Positions 34,715 through 42,496 of a stretch of 64,000 bases of DNA are shown one piece after another. The notes under the pieces are model-generated. The model made no database searches. It had not been told where the DNA came from and saw nothing but the letters and a program-made list of their open reading frames with translations. The DNA is from Dyadobacter psychrophilus (GTDB lineage: Bacteria > Bacteroidota > Bacteroidia > Cytophagales > Spirosomataceae). Location: assembly GCF_900167945.1 (NCBI RefSeq), contig NZ_FUZA01000004.1:1-64000 (forward strand). Reading direction: 5' to 3'. A program made the translations under genes and the position numbers. Each line of letters begins with the position of its first letter. Position 1 is the stretch's first letter.

Positions 34715-35848
34715 ATGCCCGAAATCTATTCTTCCATTGCTTGCAATCTGGATGCCCAAATTTTACAGGCATCGCTGCCATTGTTTGAGCAGGAAAAAGT
34801 TGAAGCCATCGAATGGTCTTTTGACACGCTTTTCAAATTCAACGAAATACCGGTTTGGTTTACCGACCTGGTCAGTGAATTCAGTGACCATAGCCGGCTG
34901 ATCGGGCACGGCGTCTATTTCTCTTTGTTTTCGGGAAAGTGGACTTCCGGTCAACAGGAATGGCTTGATAAGCTTCAAGGATTATCCTTGCAGTTTCAAT
35001 TCGATCACATCACGGAGCATTTCGGTTTCATGACCGGGGAGGATTTCCATAAGGGCGCTCCCATTAGTGTTCCCTTCACGCCACAAACGCTTGCGTTGGG
35101 CAAAGACAGGCTGCAAAGGATCCAGGATGCATGTAAATGTCCTGTCGGGCTCGAAAATCTGGCATTTTCATATTCAATGGATGAAGTGAAAAAACATGGG
35201 GACTTTCTGGCCCAACTGGTAGAAAGTGTCAACGGGTTCATCATTCTCGATCTCCATAACATTTACTGCCAGGTTCATAACTTCAACATTGACTTCGATG
35301 AGATTATCAAGCTTTATCCGCTCGGCAGGGTAAGGGAAATGCACATCTCAGGCGGGAGCTGGGACGAAACGCTGGTTGGTCCGGGCAGACAGGTCCGGCG
35401 AGATACACATGACGAAGCTGTTCCTGAGGCTGTTTTTGAGCTTTTACAAAAGGCAATTCCAAAATGTCCTAACCTGAAATATGTTGTGATGGAGCAAATG
35501 GGAACCGCACTGGACACAGCTGAAAGACAGGCAGTGTTTCAGTCTGATTTTCTTCGGATGGACAACATTATCAAAGAAATAAAAACTGATTTTGATCCAA
35601 AAATTACAAACACATTTGGCCTCTTAAACCGATCTGCGGGCACTATTCCCCTGGAAGATCAGGAGTTACACCGGCAGCAGCTCCAACTTTCGCACATCCT
35701 GGAAACAGCCGGAAGTGTAAGCGAAGCGCAGGCAATGCTGCGGTCTTCGGACTTACATGATACTGCCTGGGAAGTTGATAAATGGGCTCCTTACATGCTT
35801 CAAACAGCCATTTCCATCGCCCAGAAATGGAAAAATGGCTTTGCGTAG
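34715..35848 (+). CDS. DUF692 / MNIO (multinuclear non-haem iron oxidative) enzyme
   Basis: The 377-residue protein has a TIM-barrel DUF692 domain (about 1-290). The metal-ligand pattern of MbnB/TglH/ChrH-type enzymes is complete: H65 (LIGHGVYFS), H102 (ITEHFGF), E147 (VGLENLAF), D179 (ILDLHNIYC), H210 (EMHISGG), D230 and H232 (RRDTHDEAVPE), and E260 (VMEQMG). Such enzymes use two or three iron atoms to rearrange peptide cysteines (oxazolone/thioamide, thiooxazole, or carbon excision). About 85 C-terminal residues extend beyond the barrel. No separate partner-protein gene is seen, so this tail may serve that role. It is paired with the Cys peptide upstream. Confidence 0.88.
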   Translation: MPEIYSSIACNLDAQILQASLPLFEQEKVEAIEWSFDTLFKFNEIPVWFTDLVSEFSDHSRLIGHGVYFSLFSGKWTSGQQEWLDKLQGLSLQFQFDHITEHFGFMTGEDFHKGAPISVPFTPQTLALGKDRLQRIQDACKCPVGLENLAFSYSMDEVKKHGDFLAQLVESVNGFIILDLHNIYCQVHNFNIDFDEIIKLYPLGRVREMHISGGSWDETLVGPGRQVRRDTHDEAVPEAVFELLQKAIPKCPNLKYVVMEQMGTALDTAERQAVFQSDFLRMDNIIKEIKTDFDPKITNTFGLLNRSAGTIPLEDQELHRQQLQLSHILETAGSVSEAQAMLRSSDLHDTAWEVDKWAPYMLQTAISIAQKWKNGFA

Positions 35849-35938
35849 AAAATGCTTTTGTTACTAATATGCTGATTTATAATGATTCATGGCTTGATTT
35901 TTTAACTTTATGTTTTTCCACTAAAAATCTGCCTGTTA

Positions 35939-37585
35939 ATGTCACAACAAACATTTTCACTTCCTTATAAGCATCCATTTGTTCCGGACAAAAAATACCA
36001 AAAGTCAGTTGTTTATTTCTCAATGGAGTTTGCCGTCGATCAGGCTTTAAAAATATACTCAGGAGGTCTTGGGTTTCTCGCCGGCTCGCATATGCGCAGC
36101 GTATATGCGTTGAAGCAGAATTTGATAGGTGTCGGAATGCTCTGGAAGCATGGATATTATGATCAGGGCCGGAAGAAAGACGGCAGTATGCAGCCCGAAT
36201 TTCGGGAGAAAATGTATTCTTTTCTTGTTGATACAAAAATCCGCTTCCAGATTCCGGTAATGGGCAAAAATGTCTGGGTGGCAGCCTACTATCTTCCGCC
36301 GGACGTTTTCCAATCGGCACCATTGTTCCTGCTCACCACCGATACGGACGGAAATGATGAGACGACGCGGGCGATCAGCTATTCATTATATGATGCGGAT
36401 GTTACTTATAAAGTAGCGCAATGTATGGTGCTCGGCATTGGCGGCGCGCGACTTTTGGAGGAGCTGAGCTATGAGCCTCAAGTGTATCATTTTAATGAAG
36501 CACATGCAGTTTCCGCCATTTTTCATTTATTCAAGAAATATAAGAAGGTCCCTGAAGTAAAAAAGCGGGTCGTTTTCACAACGCATACGCCGGAAGAAGC
36601 CGGGAATGAGAAACACGACATTCATTTCCTGCAAAAGCTGGGTTTCTTTTCAGGCCTGGACCTTGGGACCGTTCGAAAGATCAGCGGGATTAAGGATGAT
36701 ACATTCAACCATTCACTGGCCGCATTGAGCCTTACCAGAAAAGCCAACGGTGTTTCCAGGCTCCATGGTGAAGTTTCCCGGAATATGTGGAAATCACATA
36801 AGAACATTGCCGAGATCGACCACATTACCAATGCGCAAAATAATACCTATTGGGTTGATAGTGAGCTGGAAAGTGCCCGGATCACGAAGGATTCTGAAAG
36901 GATTTCTGAACGCAAAAAAGAGCTGAAAAAGGTTTTATTCAAAACAGTTGCTGACCAATGCGGTAAAATATTTGATCCAAATGTACTTACCATCGTCTGG
37001 GCGCGTAGGTTTGCTGCGTATAAAAGGCCTGATATGCTTATCTGGGATCTGGAACGGTTCCGTAAAATGATGGAGAACAAGGAGCAGCCTATTCAGGTGA
37101 TCTGGGCTGGTAAGCCCTATCCGAAGGACGAAGGCGCTATTAATACATTCAACCATTTGTTTTATCAAAGTCACCATTTTCCCAATATGGCCGTGCTGAC
37201 TGGTTACGAACTGGCACTTTCAAAGTTGCTGAAAGATGGCTCTGATGTGTGGCTTAACACCCCGGTTGTAACCCGCGAAGCTTCCGGGACCAGCGGAATG
37301 ACTGCGGCGATGAATGCTTCGTTGAACCTTTCAACATTTGATGGCTGGATCTGCGAATTCTCTAAAGACGGAGAAAACTCGTTCTTGCTCCCAGTTGCCG
37401 AAGGCGACGACATTAACAAGCAGGACTGCGACAATCTCATGCGCAAGCTCGAAAGCACAGTAATCCCAACGTACTATACCGACCAAAAAAAGTGGCAGGA
37501 AATGGTGCTCAACAGCATGAACGACGTCAATGTTGAATTCAACTCCGACCGGATGGCTCGTGAGTATTATGAAAAGCTTTATTAA
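35939..37585 (+). CDS. short-type alpha-glucan (glycogen) phosphorylase family protein, PLP lysine apparently replaced
   Basis: The 548-residue member of the short alpha-glucan phosphorylase group (TIGR02094-like) shows VVYFSMEFAVDQALKIYSGGLG, VYHFNEAHAVSAI, FTTHTPEEAGNEKHD, WARRFAAYKRPDM and VIWAGKPYPKD. These enzymes release glucose-1-phosphate and need PLP on a lysine in SGMKA. Here the stretch reads REASGTSGMTAAMN, so the lysine position is T455. It is also shorter than typical (often over 800). A lineage variant, a dead or regulatory form, or a glycosyltransferase-like role are possible. It follows the MNIO gene by 90 bases with no terminator between. Confidence 0.8.
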   Translation: MSQQTFSLPYKHPFVPDKKYQKSVVYFSMEFAVDQALKIYSGGLGFLAGSHMRSVYALKQNLIGVGMLWKHGYYDQGRKKDGSMQPEFREKMYSFLVDTKIRFQIPVMGKNVWVAAYYLPPDVFQSAPLFLLTTDTDGNDETTRAISYSLYDADVTYKVAQCMVLGIGGARLLEELSYEPQVYHFNEAHAVSAIFHLFKKYKKVPEVKKRVVFTTHTPEEAGNEKHDIHFLQKLGFFSGLDLGTVRKISGIKDDTFNHSLAALSLTRKANGVSRLHGEVSRNMWKSHKNIAEIDHITNAQNNTYWVDSELESARITKDSERISERKKELKKVLFKTVADQCGKIFDPNVLTIVWARRFAAYKRPDMLIWDLERFRKMMENKEQPIQVIWAGKPYPKDEGAINTFNHLFYQSHHFPNMAVLTGYELALSKLLKDGSDVWLNTPVVTREASGTSGMTAAMNASLNLSTFDGWICEFSKDGENSFLLPVAEGDDINKQDCDNLMRKLESTVIPTYYTDQKKWQEMVLNSMNDVNVEFNSDRMAREYYEKLY

Positions 37586-37661
37586 TCGGTCGTTTTCAAA
37601 AATTTGCCGGCTTCATTAAGCGTTAAGAAATTGCTAAATTGCTTCTTTAAACATACTCATC

Positions 37662-38261
37662 ATGGATACATCACTGATCACAATGCCCGTGACCTTCAAA
37701 GTGGGGGACATCATGAGTGAAGATGAGTTCTTCCGGTTCTGCCAGATGAACGATACGCTGAACTTGGAGCGGGACAAAAACGGAAATATCATTTTTATGT
37801 CCCCGACCGGCAGTTCAACAGGAAGTTTTACAACTGATATTCTTTTAGAAGTTGGAGTTTGGCTTAGTAGTCACAAAATCGCAGGTAAATTATTTGATTC
37901 TTCAACTGGTTTTACACTTCCTAATGGTGCTGTAAGGTCACCTGATATATCCTGGGTACCGAGGGAGATATGGGATAGTTTATCAAAAAAAGACAGGGAC
38001 AGGTTTGCACCTGTTTGCCCAAATTTCATCATTGAAGTACGCTCTAAATCAGATAGTTTGAGATACTTGCAAGATAAAATGCAGGAATACATTGATAACG
38101 GTTGCCAACTTGCATGGCTGATTGACCATTTTAAGGAGCAGGTGTTTATTTACAGTCAAGGCACTGAGGTAAGAACTATAAGAAGTCTTGATATTCAGCT
38201 CACAGGTGATCCGGTTTTTCCCGGCTTCATCCTTGATCTTTCTGCAATTGAAAAGTCCTGA
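37662..38261 (+). CDS. Uma2 family (DUF820) PD-(D/E)xK nuclease-like protein
   Basis: The 199-residue protein has the Uma2 core: MSEDEFFRFCQMNDTLNLE, IIFMSPTGSSTGS, then VRSPDISWVPREIWDSL with the acidic ligand. FIIEVRSKSDSLRYLQDKM follows with E and the K after it, then EYIDNGCQLAWLID. These restriction-endonuclease-fold proteins are abundant in cyanobacteria and Bacteroidota; their role is not established. No transposon or toxin partner is adjacent. It is convergent with the SDR gene (3 bases between stops). Confidence 0.82.
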   Translation: MDTSLITMPVTFKVGDIMSEDEFFRFCQMNDTLNLERDKNGNIIFMSPTGSSTGSFTTDILLEVGVWLSSHKIAGKLFDSSTGFTLPNGAVRSPDISWVPREIWDSLSKKDRDRFAPVCPNFIIEVRSKSDSLRYLQDKMQEYIDNGCQLAWLIDHFKEQVFIYSQGTEVRTIRSLDIQLTGDPVFPGFILDLSAIEKS

Positions 38262-38264
38262 CTA

Positions 38265-39173
38265 TTAAACACCAATCTGCTTTGCCAGTAAGGCAATTCC
38301 TTCCCGGAATGTGCGCGGTTCGTAGCCGAGGACATTCCGGGATTTTTTTAGGTCAAAACCCGTTCTGGGCGGGCGGCGGGCTGGTTGGGTGAATGCTGAG
38401 GCGTCTGTGGGGGAAATGAGTGATTTGTCTAACGCAAAATAATCCGCAGTCATGATTGCCATTTCATAAGGCGTCAGAAAATCTTTACCTGAAATGTGGA
38501 AAATGCCTTCTGCGCGTTGGTCTGCGATTAAAAAGCATCCCATAGCGAGGTCTTCTGCTAATGTCGGTGTCCGGAACTGGTCTGTAACAACCTTAATCGC
38601 CTTGCCTTCTTCCAATGATTTTTTAACCCAAAGAATAATGTTGCTTCGGCTCATATCGTGTGCGATGCCATAAACCAGCACAGTACGCGCAATGGCCCAC
38701 TGAATGTCTGAATGCATGACCGCTTTTTCCGCCGCAAATTTGCTCCAACCGTAAAAACTGATCGGGTTAGGCTCGTCCTCCTCTTGATAAGGGCCCGAAG
38801 TCCCATCGAAGATGAAGTCGGTGGAAACGTGTTCCAGGAAAATGTTGTGTTTTTTGCAAGCATTGATCAGGATTTCCACTGCTGTCACATTCAGCTTCCA
38901 GCAAGCGTCTTTCTCCATTTCACACTGATCTACATTGGTCATGGCGGCTGTGTGGATAATAAATTGCGGCTTAACCCGGGTGAGAACTTCGTCCACCTGG
39001 GCAGCATCGGTTACGTCCATTTCGAGATAAGCATAACCTTCGGAAACGCTTAACCGGTTTTCGCCTTTTGCAGTGGCAAACGTTTCGAAATGTTCATTTC
39101 CAGCCAGCAAATCCACAAGTTTCTGGCCGAGCAGGCCATTAGAACCGGTGATCAGTATTCGTTTTTTATGCAT
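38265..39173 (-). CDS. NAD(P)-dependent SDR, dTDP-4-dehydrorhamnose reductase (RmlD)-like
   Basis: The 302-residue extended SDR has the nucleotide motif ILITGSNGLLGQKLVDLL, TAAMTNVDQCEMEKDACW, STDFIFDGTSGPYQEEDEPNP, the catalytic YGWSKFAAEKAV, and VTDQFRTPTLAEDLA. The order is that of RmlD/RfbD sugar-nucleotide reductases. No rmlA/B/C genes are nearby, so the substrate is unsure. Its ATG overlaps the cyclophilin stop by one base (TAATG), so translation is coupled; it is the last gene of the minus-strand operon. Confidence 0.85.
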   Translation of the reverse strand: MHKKRILITGSNGLLGQKLVDLLAGNEHFETFATAKGENRLSVSEGYAYLEMDVTDAAQVDEVLTRVKPQFIIHTAAMTNVDQCEMEKDACWKLNVTAVEILINACKKHNIFLEHVSTDFIFDGTSGPYQEEDEPNPISFYGWSKFAAEKAVMHSDIQWAIARTVLVYGIAHDMSRSNIILWVKKSLEEGKAIKVVTDQFRTPTLAEDLAMGCFLIADQRAEGIFHISGKDFLTPYEMAIMTADYFALDKSLISPTDASAFTQPARRPPRTGFDLKKSRNVLGYEPRTFREGIALLAKQIGV

Positions 39174-39880
39174 TAAGCTTCGTATTGCCAGCCGTATTTT
39201 TTGGTAATCTTTTTCTTCTTCATTTTTTTGACAGACATTTTCATCGAAACATCTTTCTCCGGCCTGTCGCGCTCATCCTTTTCCACCGCGCCGATCTTGT
39301 CAATTACCTCCATTCCATCAATTACCTGACCAAAAACAGTGTAGGAGCCATCTAAATGGGGAGTTCCACCAATTTCTTCGTAAACTTTCCTTTGAGAATC
39401 AGTCAGTTTTCGGGCAGCGCGGGCGGCCTGTTTGTTCAAGTCGTTTTTACTCCACTTCCGCCCCTGGACGATGTAGAACTGGCATCCGCTGGACTCTTTT
39501 GCGGGATTATTGTCGCGTGCTGCGGCCAATGCACCCTTCTGGTGAAAGAGTTTGGGGCTGAACTCCGCAGGGATTTTATAGCCGTTATCACCCTTTCCCA
39601 ACATATCGTCGGGCTTCGCGTTTCTCGAATTCGGGTCACCACCCTGGATCATGAAATCGTCGATAACCCTGTGGAAAAGCAGGCCGTCGTAGAATTTATC
39701 TTTGGTAAGTTTAAGGAAATTGGCCTTATGCTTTGGCGTTTCGTCAAAAAGGATCACCCGGATAGTGCCCATATCCGTTTTGATTGTTACAACTTCATCC
39801 TTTTTGGAGCTTTTTTGGGCTAAAACACCCACAGAAAACAGGCATAATACTGCCAGTACTAATGATTTTTTGTTTTTCAT
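39173..39880 (-). CDS. secreted cyclophilin-type peptidyl-prolyl isomerase
   Basis: The protein is 235 residues from the ATG at 39880, with a signal peptide (SLVLAVLCLFSVGVLAQ). The cyclophilin domain has GTIRVILFDETPKHKANFL, LLFHRVIDDFMIQGGDPNS, GALAAARDNNPAKESSGCQF and FGQVIDGMEVIDKIG. Catalytic Arg (FHRV) and the active-site Phe/Gln (QFYI) are present. A Lys-rich tail (KMKKKKITKKYG) is unusual. It probably assists folding of envelope proteins. It starts 4 bases after the lipoprotein stop. Confidence 0.9.
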   Translation of the reverse strand: MKNKKSLVLAVLCLFSVGVLAQKSSKKDEVVTIKTDMGTIRVILFDETPKHKANFLKLTKDKFYDGLLFHRVIDDFMIQGGDPNSRNAKPDDMLGKGDNGYKIPAEFSPKLFHQKGALAAARDNNPAKESSGCQFYIVQGRKWSKNDLNKQAARAARKLTDSQRKVYEEIGGTPHLDGSYTVFGQVIDGMEVIDKIGAVEKDERDRPEKDVSMKMSVKKMKKKKITKKYGWQYEA

Positions 39881-39884
39881 AAAT

Positions 39885-40496
39885 TTAATTTGCCGCGAGT
39901 ACATTTTTATCGGTTGGGACAAACTGGAATTTCAAGCCAAAATCCTTTCCTTTTGAAACATCTTCCATATTAACCCGAACAGATTTTTTGTTCCAGGTAA
40001 CCTTGTTAGGTTCTTCCTTAGGCGCATCGTAACCCTTGGTGAAGTAATTTTTGCCTGCATTCCAAAGCTGCTTGGTCGCTTCGGCGCTGTTGAGATAAAC
40101 GTCGATGGTAATCCGGTTCACTTTTTTGTCGGGTGTCAGGAAATACTGCACGTCAATGGTTTCCAATTGCGGAGTTTCAGCCGTATAACCCAGATGGTCT
40201 GCCGTTTCTTCAAACATTTCGAAATTTTCGGAAGCCTTGATTTTACTGACCGGATCGCCAAAGGAAATACCACGCAAAACGGTGCCTTCCGCTTGTTCAG
40301 CTCCGAGAATCGTTTTCAGTAATGCAGATTGATCGCTGTTCAGATCGTTCTTCGCCGGCGCTTCAACCGCTGGGGAATCGGTTTCAGTTTCTGTTTTTTC
40401 ATTGGTTTTGGTATCACACCCTGAGATTGCTAACGCAAAAAAGATGATGGCAAACCCGGTTTTAAAACGTTTCATGCGTGTAGAGGTTTTTTTCAT
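39885..40496 (-). CDS. uncharacterised lipoprotein
   Basis: The 203-residue precursor has an N-terminal basic stretch, a hydrophobic segment and the lipobox FALAISGC. A charged Thr/Glu/Pro linker precedes a single domain of unknown fold (about 65-200) with GISFGDPVSKIKASE and VNRITIDVYLNSAEATKQLW. Two starts (40496, 40475) are possible. It lies between the Omp85-like protein and the cyclophilin in one operon, which suggests an outer-envelope role. I do not recognise a family. Confidence 0.7.
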   Translation of the reverse strand: MKKTSTRMKRFKTGFAIIFFALAISGCDTKTNEKTETETDSPAVEAPAKNDLNSDQSALLKTILGAEQAEGTVLRGISFGDPVSKIKASENFEMFEETADHLGYTAETPQLETIDVQYFLTPDKKVNRITIDVYLNSAEATKQLWNAGKNYFTKGYDAPKEEPNKVTWNKKSVRVNMEDVSKGKDFGLKFQFVPTDKNVLAAN

Positions 40497-40594
40497 TCAA
40501 TTTTCGTATTAATGTTACAATAGTCGTGCCTTTCAATTTCAAAAGGGCTATTAAATGTGCAATGTAGCCATATTTGCCTGTTTTGAAAATGATT

Positions 40595-42019
40595 TCAGAA
40601 TTCACGGGAAACGTTAAAAAAGAATCTTCGCTCGCCTTTTCCATTCAAAGTGAGGTTGAATCTTGCCAATATATTGTAAAAAGTAACAATATCAAGGCCC
40701 GCGCCAGCGCCATATAACATGGTGTTACCCAACCTGGTGTTACTAAATTCGGGATAGCTGTTTTTGACATAACCGGCATCAGCGAACGTGTTGATATAAG
40801 CTGCCAACGGAAGCGTATTAAATTGCCGGATCGGGATAAAAGAGAAATGCTTCTGGAATGAAAAGAGCTTGTATTTCAACTCATTTTTCAGCAGTGCATA
40901 GTCTTGTCCGTCAACTACATATAGCTCGTAGCCGCGCACCAGGTCATTCCTGTAACCCAAGCCGATTGTTTGCAGATAAGGCTGTCGCTTAGGCAATGAC
41001 ACCCTTCCCCGGACGCCTGTATTAAAATACCACCTTTTAGAAATGGGAATGTATTTTCGGTAAGAGCCATAGAAATAGGTCATGTTGACATCGTCCGTAG
41101 GCAGCAACCCGATTTTAGAGAGCTGTAAAGCAAGGCTTTGCCCCCGCAATGCATATTGAACATTATCCCGCTTATCATAACTGAATGTGTAAGTCAGCTG
41201 AAAATAACGCTGGATACTCCTTCCATTAAGCAGATAATTAGGATTGAGGGTCGCAATGGTGTCGGAAATTTTGCTGTAACTCCACCGCAGATCGGCCGTG
41301 TGGAATGTGTAATACTTGTTTCGTCGGCTAATGCTCACATAGGAATAAAATCTTTCCCGGTTAATGTCCTCACTATTAAAATATTGCAGCTTATCCCGCC
41401 AGGTTCTGAAAGCCGTTGTCTTGTTAACCGAATAGGAGGAACCGATTGTAATGCCTGTTTTTTGGGCTTTATCAATGTATGGCAACGTGTAAGCAATTTC
41501 AAATTTTGGAATAAAACCGAACTCAGCCAGAAAACGCAGCTTATCAGCCCGGCCAGTCACATTCCCATAACTCATATAAATGCCGTAAGTGGTCCGCGAC
41601 AGATCACGTTTTCGTTCATACCACCATTCGTTGAAGTTCCGGTCGGCGAGCTGGAAAACGGGCACAATAATAAGATACCAACGTTCTTTTACCACAATTC
41701 TAATGTCGGTCCGGACAGAATCCGCATTGCTCTTTGGAATGAGATCAACCGTGATAAAGAGATTTGTATTGACAATTTTTCTGCGGTCAATTTCCAGCGC
41801 TTCGGCAAAGGAGCCCGCGCGCAATGTGTCTCCGGTTTTAATGGCCATTTCGCGCAGGATAATGTTCGCCCGGGTGCGGTGGTTTCCTTCCACCAGAATG
41901 TCACCTATCTCGACTTTACCAGCCGTATCGGTTTCAACTGTCTGCGCGTAAACGGTTTGGATAAAAAGTAATACGAATAGCGGAAAGTATAGCTTCTTAT
42001 AGTGTCTTTTTGGGTTCAT
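40595..42019 (-). CDS. Omp85/BamA-superfamily outer-membrane protein with one POTRA domain
   Basis: The 474-residue protein has a signal peptide (YFPLFVLLFIQTVYAQ) and one POTRA-like domain (about 35-115: VEIGDILVEGNHRTRANIILRE and RRKIVNTNLFITVDL). A beta-barrel of the surface-antigen family follows, rich in alternating aromatic strands, and ends in FFFNVSREF with the C-terminal Phe signal. It is much shorter than BamA, closer to TamA/patatin-associated or single-POTRA forms. Its role in assembly or transport is inferred. It heads the minus-strand operon. Confidence 0.82.
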   Translation of the reverse strand: MNPKRHYKKLYFPLFVLLFIQTVYAQTVETDTAGKVEIGDILVEGNHRTRANIILREMAIKTGDTLRAGSFAEALEIDRRKIVNTNLFITVDLIPKSNADSVRTDIRIVVKERWYLIIVPVFQLADRNFNEWWYERKRDLSRTTYGIYMSYGNVTGRADKLRFLAEFGFIPKFEIAYTLPYIDKAQKTGITIGSSYSVNKTTAFRTWRDKLQYFNSEDINRERFYSYVSISRRNKYYTFHTADLRWSYSKISDTIATLNPNYLLNGRSIQRYFQLTYTFSYDKRDNVQYALRGQSLALQLSKIGLLPTDDVNMTYFYGSYRKYIPISKRWYFNTGVRGRVSLPKRQPYLQTIGLGYRNDLVRGYELYVVDGQDYALLKNELKYKLFSFQKHFSFIPIRQFNTLPLAAYINTFADAGYVKNSYPEFSNTRLGNTMLYGAGAGLDIVTFYNILARFNLTLNGKGERRFFFNVSREF

Positions 42020-42191
42020 TCGTCACTGCCAGGTTTCGTCTTAAAAACGATACTTTCCTTGAATATGGTGAAATTTTGGTAAAAATAAGGTTATCTGAAT
42101 TGACATAGCTGCGCATTTAAAAAAACATATAACAGAGATAGTCTTTTCACAAACTCAGCGAGTATCCTACAAAGACTTAACAGCTATTACT

Positions 42192-42395
42192 ATGTCACTT
42201 TCCCGGGCTGAAACTTTGATTAATAAACTGATCAGTAACAAACTCACTGGGGAAGAACTGTCTGAATTGCTGGAAGGCATTAACAGTGAAAAGGACCAGC
42301 AAAAATATTCTGACGCGCTGGAAATTTATTTTGATTATCTGCTCAGGCAAAATCAACCAAACGGCCATTCAAAGGGCGAAAATGATAGTACTTAA
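42192..42395 (+). CDS. short FecR-like (anti-sigma cytoplasmic domain only) protein
   Basis: The 67-residue protein resembles the cytoplasmic start of Bacteroidota FecR anti-sigma factors: RAETLINKLISNKLTGEELSEL, then DALEIYFDYLLRQ. It ends before any TM or FecR domain. It may be a truncated or solo anti-sigma domain. It directly precedes SusC (101 bases), where FecR genes usually sit, but no ECF sigma gene is present. A spurious reading frame is less likely given its start and helical pattern. Confidence 0.5.
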   Translation: MSLSRAETLINKLISNKLTGEELSELLEGINSEKDQQKYSDALEIYFDYLLRQNQPNGHSKGENDST

Positions 42396-42496
42396 GCAAA
42401 TTTCCCAAGTAATGTAACTGAAAAACGCTGTTCAAATTCACAATGACTTTTTCTCCTGTATCATGACCAATGACAATCACCTAAAATTCAAAGATT

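Noticed and set aside
41138..41971. 277-codon antisense frame inside the Omp85-like gene
   Set aside because: No motif or plausible start; the opposite strand has a signal peptide, a POTRA domain and a barrel signature.
38265..42019. rhamnose or O-antigen cluster around the RmlD-like gene
   Set aside because: No rmlA/B/C, glycosyltransferase or flippase genes are present; its neighbours are envelope assembly proteins.
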